64,000 bases of DNA from the NCBI GenBank assembly GCA_947458745.1, contig CANGYQ010000011.1, forward strand, positions 1-64,000, in the 5' to 3' direction. The translations under genes and the position numbers were made by a program. This DNA comes from Bryobacteraceae bacterium (lineage in GTDB: Bacteria > Acidobacteriota > Terriglobia > Bryobacterales > Bryobacteraceae). Below the pieces are notes generated by a model. That model did not search any database and was not told the DNA's origin. It saw only the letters and a list, made by a program, of their open reading frames with translations. Below, piece after piece: positions 59,041 through 64,000 of this stretch; the first letter of the stretch is position 1, and each line of letters begins with the position of its first letter.

Positions 59041-59655
59041 ATGGGCGCTCCTGAGCATAGTTTCGAAATGCAAGTTCGTAGAATGGCGGTGCAGTTGCAT
59101 CAGGATTTGGACGTACCCGGACGATCCCGGTCGGTCCTGCTGGTTACTCCATCCTCCGGACAAGACGGTTGCCTGCTCTCGGTAATGGCGCTGGTGAAGA
59201 GTCTCGGTGAAGATCTGAAGCAGACGGTTCTGCTGGTGGACATCGCTCCGCTGAACCCAGAGTTAACCGGGTTGTTGGGTTGCGACGGTTGCCTTGGTTT
59301 TAGCGATCTGCTCCTTGACGAAAATCTGGCCGTTGAGTCCGCAGTGATGCCAACCAGCGGAGAAAACGTGTCGTTTCTGCCGGCTGGCCGGGAGACCGGC
59401 GGCGTTCCGATGCAGGCACTTTCCCGCTTCCTTGAACGGGCCTTGGCTACGTTTCCTTGCGTCGTCTTCTACGGTGGCGCAATCCAAGACAATCCGGTCA
59501 ATCTCGCGCTGGCCCCGCTCACCGGACTGGTCCTGGTGTTCGCAGTCGATCACCAAACACGCAAGAAGGAAATTGAAAAGGCTCAACAAATGCTCCGTTT
59601 CTCGGGTGCGGAGCGGGTTGGGTTGGTTTTAACGGCATCGGAGGCCACAAGATGA
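59041..59655 (+). CDS. CpsD/CapB-like P-loop ATPase with degenerate Walker A motif
   Basis: 204 residues. The layout matches chain-length regulators and BY-kinases of exopolysaccharide assembly: RRMAVQLHQDL, LLVTPSSGQDGCLLS where the GxGKT loop should be, QTVLLVDIAPLNPELTGLLG (Walker A' Asp ~67), SFLPAGRETGG and LVLVFAVDHQTRKKEIEKAQ. The Walker A Lys and Ser/Thr are replaced (C44, L45), and no C-terminal Tyr cluster is present, so ATP hydrolysis and autophosphorylation are doubtful. It may act as a regulatory or scaffold partner. O-antigen ligase follows 38 bases later. Confidence 0.65.
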   Translation: MGAPEHSFEMQVRRMAVQLHQDLDVPGRSRSVLLVTPSSGQDGCLLSVMALVKSLGEDLKQTVLLVDIAPLNPELTGLLGCDGCLGFSDLLLDENLAVESAVMPTSGENVSFLPAGRETGGVPMQALSRFLERALATFPCVVFYGGAIQDNPVNLALAPLTGLVLVFAVDHQTRKKEIEKAQQMLRFSGAERVGLVLTASEATR

Positions 59656-59693
59656 TGTGGCGCGCCGCCAGAATGGGTGCGTAGGGACCCGCC

Positions 59694-61277
59694 ATGCTGG
59701 CTTCACTGATGTCTCGTCAACGAGGCCGGAATGCCGAATTGGCCACGTTCATGGTGCTGGCCGTCGCCGTGGCGTCGATTGCCAGCGTCGCTATTCTCTA
59801 CCTCAGCTTGATTGGCAGCAAGAAGGTACTGGCCACGGCCGTCGCCAGCGTCGCGGGCTTAGCCGCCATCTACCTTGCCGGAAATCTCCGGCTGTTTGCA
59901 CTGTGGGGAGTCATGGCTACCCTGCCACTCGACCTGAGCAAGCGCTTCGGCCCTCAGATTCTCAAGATGGGAGGCGAAAGCTCCTTCCGTGCGGAGATCA
60001 GTGACGTCTTTTGGGTGATTCTGCTGGGCTACCAGATTTGGGACATTTCGCGCGATCGGATCGCTCGATTTTGGATTCCCCCAATCCTCTATCGATGGAT
60101 CATCCTGATCTTGCTGGGAGCGTGCTGGGCCATCTGGGGCGATTTCCGGATCACTGCAGCGCAAGAAGTGGTCCGGATGCTCAAACTGAGCCTCATGTTT
60201 CTGGTGATCACGAATGAGCTTCGCACACGGCAACGATTTGTTCACGCGATTACCGCCATGGCATTAGGAGTGGCACTTCAAGGCGTCGTGGGAGGCGTGC
60301 AGTACTACACCAAGAAGCACCTGGGGCTATCTATGCTGGGCGAGATGGGTGAGATTGGCATGGATGTGCTAGCAGCGAACTCGGTTGAGGGATTGCAGGT
60401 TTTTCGCGTTAGCGGTCTACTCAGTCACCCCAATGTTTTTGGTGCGTTCCTCGGCGCCCTGTTACCGATGGTGGTGGGGGGCATACTGCTTTGCGAGAGT
60501 TGGGGGCAGCGGCTGTTTTTCCTGGCAAGCTTTGCCTTGGGGCTTTCGTCGCTGATCTTCACGTTGTCGCGTTCGGGTTGGGTTAGCTTTGCGGCTGGCG
60601 CGCTGTTGTTGGTGGTGTTGATGTATCGCCACCACGGATTACGGCGCCGCGTGGTGGTGGCAATTTCCGCCGCAGCCTTGGTGGGAGGCATCACTCTCAT
60701 CGCATTGTCAGGCCCAATTATCAAGAGGATTTTCGACAGCCGCGGCGACGCCATGCGAGGGCGCGACGAGTACAAGAGAGACGCCTGGGGCATGATCGAG
60801 GCTCGGCCATTCCTAGGATGGGGTCTCAACTCCTACGTGATGGCAGTGCCGCCATTTACCAAGTACGGAGCCATGGGCGCCGTGCTGCACTATAAAGGCT
60901 GGATCCCGCCGGTACACCACATCTACTACCTGTGGTGGTCAGAGCTGGGCATTGTGGGCCTGATTCTACACTTGTGGTGGCTGGCCGGTTGCGTGTTCAT
61001 CGGGCTGCGGAATCTTAAGATCCGGGACCCGTATCTCTACACCCTCAATGCGGCATGCCTGGCCGGGATGGCGGCATTTATGGTAGACGGATTCTTCAGC
61101 TTCTCGTTGCGATTCAATAGCATTCTCCGCGTGTTCTGGGTGATGACGGCGATGATGGCGGCCATTCGTTATTGGCGGCTGCGCGAGATAGCAGGCTTGA
61201 TCGGGGCAGAGCCCATTACTGCGCCTCCGGTTTCAGACGCCGCAGAAAACACGGCGTCGAGTTCGCGATGGAGATAA
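59694..61277 (+). CDS. O-antigen ligase/polymerase (Wzy/WaaL) family membrane protein
   Basis: 527 residues. About eleven to twelve membrane helices, beginning LATFMVLAVAVASIASVAILY. The PF04932 core has FRVSGLLSHPNVFGAFLGALLPMVVGG, the long periplasmic loop with RDEYKRDAWGMIEARPFLGWGLNSYVMAVP and VHHIYYLWWSELGIVGLILHL (family Arg and His positions). Polymerises or ligates polysaccharide units at the outer face of the membrane. The C-terminal tail is hydrophilic. Stop overlaps the flippase start by 10 bases. Confidence 0.85.
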   Translation: MLASLMSRQRGRNAELATFMVLAVAVASIASVAILYLSLIGSKKVLATAVASVAGLAAIYLAGNLRLFALWGVMATLPLDLSKRFGPQILKMGGESSFRAEISDVFWVILLGYQIWDISRDRIARFWIPPILYRWIILILLGACWAIWGDFRITAAQEVVRMLKLSLMFLVITNELRTRQRFVHAITAMALGVALQGVVGGVQYYTKKHLGLSMLGEMGEIGMDVLAANSVEGLQVFRVSGLLSHPNVFGAFLGALLPMVVGGILLCESWGQRLFFLASFALGLSSLIFTLSRSGWVSFAAGALLLVVLMYRHHGLRRRVVVAISAAALVGGITLIALSGPIIKRIFDSRGDAMRGRDEYKRDAWGMIEARPFLGWGLNSYVMAVPPFTKYGAMGAVLHYKGWIPPVHHIYYLWWSELGIVGLILHLWWLAGCVFIGLRNLKIRDPYLYTLNAACLAGMAAFMVDGFFSFSLRFNSILRVFWVMTAMMAAIRYWRLREIAGLIGAEPITAPPVSDAAENTASSSRWR

Positions 61278-62782
61278 CCTCCGGCTCGGCCCCGCCAGAA
61301 GATTCTCCCCAGGTAGGCCAAACTATGTCCGGACCCGGCCATCCTTCCGCAGGTGGAAAGAAGTTGCGCTGGCAGCTTTTCACGAATTCCGCCGCCCAAG
61401 CGGTTGGCCGTTTGCTGGTGGCGCTGGTTCGCTTGGTGATCGCCGGAATCCTGGTCCGGGCCTACGGCAAGGAATCATTCGGCGAGTATTCGCTGGTGAT
61501 GGGGCTGCTGACGGTGGCAGACTGGCTGGTGGATTTCGGCACTACCGATGTCTTTGTACGCGAGTACTCCCGCCAGCCAGCGGATGGGCGGCGCCTGCTC
61601 CGCATATTGACGCTCACGCGCTGCATCCAGATCCCCGCGGCGGCATTGGTTCTGATTGGCGTGGGCGCCGCACTCCGTTATCCACCGCACGTTTTGCTGG
61701 CTATCTTGACCGGCAGCCTGAATCTGATTTTCTTTGGCGGTGTATTGATCTACCGGGTGATCTTCCGGGCGGAACTTACGATTGAACACGAATCAATCGC
61801 CGAGTTGGTCTCAGTGCTCTCGATGCTGCCAATGGTGGCGCTGACAGTTCGCTGGCATGGCGGACTGGTTGCGTTATTGCTTTGCCATGTCGTGTCGCGA
61901 GTGATCTATTTCACGGTTTGCTGGTGGTTTGGGCGAAGCCGGTTTTCACTGTCGACAAAGGACGCCGGAAGAGCTGACGTCAGGCAGGCGCTGCAGTCTT
62001 CCGCAGTCATTGGCGTGATCGGCTTCTTGATCGGCGGGCACGAGACGATTGACGTCGTGGTTCTGTCCAAACTTGCCTCACTCACCGACCTCGCATACTA
62101 CTCAGCCGCACAGCGTTTGATTTGGCCGGTGCTGATGGTGCTGGGATCGGTGGCGGGAACTTTCTATCCGGTATACGCCTCCTTCTGGGTGAACCGCCGC
62201 CCCGACTTCGACGGCTTATGCCAGCGGGCGCTGGAGACCATCCTCCTGCTGGCAGGAGCAGCCTCGGCAGTAGCTTTGGCCTCTGCCGAGTTCATGATGG
62301 GCCTGCTGGGACCCGATCTGGTCGGCGGCGCCGCCGCGCTACGTCTGTTGTCGGTATTGTGCTTTCTGAAGTCGATTACATCCACGCTGGGGCCAGTGCT
62401 TTACGCGGTGCAGGCTCAGAACCAGGCACTCCGGTTTATCGTTTGCGCGGTCCTGGCGAAGGCGAGTCTAATGGTGGTTTTGGCGCCGGCATACGGCTAT
62501 ATGGGCGTGGCAATCGGAGCACTGGTGGTGGAGGTGCTTGCCGGAGTAATTCCCACGGCGGTGATGGTGCGTAAGTATGCCGGATACCGTGTCCACTGGT
62601 TGTGTCCAGCCAAGATTTTCGCGATCATGGCAGTCGCGGGTTCGGTGCCGAGGCTGATTTTACCGCCCGGAAGTTGGATGGCCGGAGGAGTAGCTCTACT
62701 GATGTACGGCGCACTTGCCATTCTGACTGGGACGTTTCGGCCGGCCGAACTGGCAGCCTTGATCAAGGAGCGGAAGGCGTGA
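61268..62782 (+). CDS. Polysaccharide flippase (MOP/Wzx family)
   Basis: 504 residues. Start at the ATG overlapping the previous stop; a longer in-frame start lies inside the polymerase gene. A ~33-residue hydrophilic N-tail is followed by about 12-14 membrane helices, e.g. LLVALVRLVIAGILVRAYG, EYSLVMGLLTVADWLVDFGTTDVFVREYSR (the family's first-loop pattern), YYSAAQRLIWPVLMVLGSVAG. Oligosaccharide-lipid flippase of the Wzx type. It ends in a GTGA overlap with the glycosyltransferase gene. Confidence 0.87.
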   Translation: MEITSGSAPPEDSPQVGQTMSGPGHPSAGGKKLRWQLFTNSAAQAVGRLLVALVRLVIAGILVRAYGKESFGEYSLVMGLLTVADWLVDFGTTDVFVREYSRQPADGRRLLRILTLTRCIQIPAAALVLIGVGAALRYPPHVLLAILTGSLNLIFFGGVLIYRVIFRAELTIEHESIAELVSVLSMLPMVALTVRWHGGLVALLLCHVVSRVIYFTVCWWFGRSRFSLSTKDAGRADVRQALQSSAVIGVIGFLIGGHETIDVVVLSKLASLTDLAYYSAAQRLIWPVLMVLGSVAGTFYPVYASFWVNRRPDFDGLCQRALETILLLAGAASAVALASAEFMMGLLGPDLVGGAAALRLLSVLCFLKSITSTLGPVLYAVQAQNQALRFIVCAVLAKASLMVVLAPAYGYMGVAIGALVVEVLAGVIPTAVMVRKYAGYRVHWLCPAKIFAIMAVAGSVPRLILPPGSWMAGGVALLMYGALAILTGTFRPAELAALIKERKA

Positions 62783-63918
62783 GTGGAACAGGCGTGAGCA
62801 GCCCTCGAGTGGCCCTGGTATCAGTAGGGCTAGGCCGAATCCGGCGAGGCTTTGAGCGGTACTTCAGCGAACTGTTCAACGAACTAAAAGGTCAGGTAGA
62901 CATCACGCTGTACAAGAGCGCCGGCGAGTCCGGGCCCCGCGAACAGGTTCCACCTTGGCTGGGGTTGGCGCAAGCCGCCGTGAAGCTGCTGCCCCTGGGG
63001 GACCATGTTGGTGGGCCCCAGTATAAGTCCGACTGCGCCGCAATGGGACTGGGGCTGTTGCCGACGATCCTGCATGAGCGGTTCGACATTGTGCACTGCA
63101 TCGACCCGCCGCTGGCAAGTGTTTTGTTGCGGTTACGAAAAATCACTGGCTTCCGGTCGCGATTACTATTCACCGAGGGCTGTGCGACACCGCCCGCATT
63201 CTATCCCGCAGTCACACACATCCATCAAGTGGCGGCCGTGCCTTTGCAGGTGGCTATCGAACACGGGGTGCCGCCGTCGTTCCTGACGCATATTCCGTGC
63301 GGGATGCATTCCGCGCGATTCACCGAGCGGCTCAATCGGACTGAATTGCGGCGCAAGTATGGGATAGCTGAGACCACTTTCGTCGCGTTGGCGGTGAGCG
63401 CCGTCCAGCGAACTTTTAAGCGGGTCGATTACATCATCGAGGAGCTAAGCCAGGTCCCCGGCGACGTATTGCTTTGGATCGATGGCAACCCCGAGGACCG
63501 GACGCTGTTTGATCTGGCGAAGGGAAAGCTGGGCGAGCGGTGCCGCATCACGCACGTCCCCTCTTCCGACGTGCACGAGATCTATCAAACCGCTGATGTG
63601 CTGGTTCATGCCAGCTTGGACGAGGCCTTCGGCTTGGCGGTGGTGGAAGCGCTTTGTAGTGGCCTACCCGTAATTGCCCACGATTCACCACATTTTGACT
63701 GGCTCACCGGGAGCCGGGACTGGCTGGGAGACATGCGCGAACCCGGCCGGATGGCGAAGCTAGTGGAGAAGGCGCGGGCGCTGGATCCCGAGTCTTTGCG
63801 GGAGATCGGCGAACGAGGATCAGCGGCCACGGCCCGCAGATTTGACTGGCGAGTGGTCGCGCCCGATTACATTGATCTTTATCGCCGGGTGGCGGCGATG
63901 GAAGGACAGTCCACATGA
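62779..63918 (+). CDS. Glycosyltransferase family 4-type protein
   Basis: 379 residues from GTG overlapping the flippase stop. GT-B fold: VALVSVGLGRIRRGFERYFSELFNE (N-domain), IVHCIDPPLASVLLRLRK, FVALAVSAVQRTFKRVDYIIE and the GT4 donor-site signature VHASLDEAFGLAVVEALCSGLPVIAH (E-x7-E). Acts on the cytoplasmic face to add a sugar to the lipid-linked unit. Ends in ATGA overlap with the next gene. Longer upstream frames lie within the flippase and are rejected. Confidence 0.87.
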   Translation: MSGTGVSSPRVALVSVGLGRIRRGFERYFSELFNELKGQVDITLYKSAGESGPREQVPPWLGLAQAAVKLLPLGDHVGGPQYKSDCAAMGLGLLPTILHERFDIVHCIDPPLASVLLRLRKITGFRSRLLFTEGCATPPAFYPAVTHIHQVAAVPLQVAIEHGVPPSFLTHIPCGMHSARFTERLNRTELRRKYGIAETTFVALAVSAVQRTFKRVDYIIEELSQVPGDVLLWIDGNPEDRTLFDLAKGKLGERCRITHVPSSDVHEIYQTADVLVHASLDEAFGLAVVEALCSGLPVIAHDSPHFDWLTGSRDWLGDMREPGRMAKLVEKARALDPESLREIGERGSAATARRFDWRVVAPDYIDLYRRVAAMEGQST

Positions 63919-64000
63919 ACTTGGTTTCTGCCATTGCTCTTCGCCGGCGGGGCGGATTCACGCGAAAGGTGGCCAATCTCTGCCGGCGCTATCTCGACGC
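63915..64000 (+). CDS. Partial gene at right edge, polysaccharide cluster
   Basis: Only 28 codons are visible (MNLVSAIALRRRGGFTRKVA...), starting in an ATGA overlap with the glycosyltransferase. The overlap supports it as the next operon gene. Product cannot be named. Confidence 0.6.
   Translation, partial: MNLVSAIALRRRGGFTRKVANLCRRYLD

Noticed and set aside
59041-59655. Calling the CpsD-like protein a tyrosine kinase
   Set aside because: The Walker A lysine and the C-terminal Tyr cluster are absent.

Overview
The window reads as a GC-rich chromosomal segment from an Acidobacteriota of the Solibacter/Bryobacter/Paludibaculum type (Bryobacteraceae). This is inferred from the gene mix: Tat-exported Gfo/Idh/MocA and amidohydrolase proteins, lactonase and YVTN-propeller/phosphoesterase proteins, a NIPSNAP protein, Planctomycete-type cytochrome c, PEP-CTERM proteins and DUF433/DUF5615 pairs. 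No rRNA or other decisive marker is present, so the assignment is by gene content only. I saw no transposase, integrase or CRISPR array.

Layout. 1-7.3 kb: exported catabolic and redox proteins plus an orphan 1003-residue protein resembling phage-tail-like proteins. 7.5-10.2 kb: two PEP-CTERM genes flank decayed DNA in which a Ser/Thr-kinase fragment is fused in frame to a copper-protein-like gene that is itself cut by a stop codon; a frameshifted kinase N-lobe follows. 10.7-15.5 kb: tRNA-Asn, a propeller/phosphoesterase, a small toxin-antitoxin pair and a lactonase. 15.7-18.8 kb: a long Ala/Pro/Glu-rich protein with a zinc ribbon and methyltransferase-like end, followed by a divergent actin-fold ATPase. 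18.8-21 kb: a sugar isomerase/oxidoreductase pair. 21.5-27 kb: a tightly overlapping operon valS-nadC-birA-coaX-unknown (translation and NAD, biotin and CoA cofactors), followed by a candidate small RNA with its own promoter and terminator. 27.2-34.4 kb: mostly minus-strand enzymes (FAD oxidoreductase, TPR lipid/stress-type exported protein, FkbM and other methyltransferases, acyltransferase, bicupin). 34.4-44.8 kb: mixed genes, with a composite inverted repeat, two periplasmic-type prolyl isomerases (PpiC lipoprotein, FKBP), and a glucosylglycerate-type phosphatase beside an N-terminally truncated partner synthase. 44.8-47.3 kb: an exported sugar-dehydrogenase module (Gdh subunit 3, GMC oxidoreductase, pentaheme cytochrome). 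47.4-52.9 kb: a complete type I restriction-modification operon hsdR-hsdM-hsdS. 53.0 kb: the 3' half of a tRNA-Val gene, which looks like an attachment-site scar. 53.2-64 kb: surface polysaccharide genes: cobalamin-type radical SAM enzyme, nucleotide-sugar dehydratase, sugar nucleotidyltransferase, PEP-CTERM protein, methyltransferase, a degenerate CpsD-like ATPase, O-antigen ligase/polymerase, flippase and glycosyltransferase, running off the right edge.

How it fits together: the tRNA fragment lies with its 3' end pointing left, the orientation expected if the polysaccharide block to its right was inserted at an intact tRNA-Val lying beyond the window. The best candidates for undescribed biology are the actin-fold ATPase with its zinc-ribbon neighbour, the Walker-less CpsD-like protein in the polysaccharide cluster, the radical SAM/sugar-nucleotide set, and the ~83-nt candidate RNA downstream of the cofactor operon.
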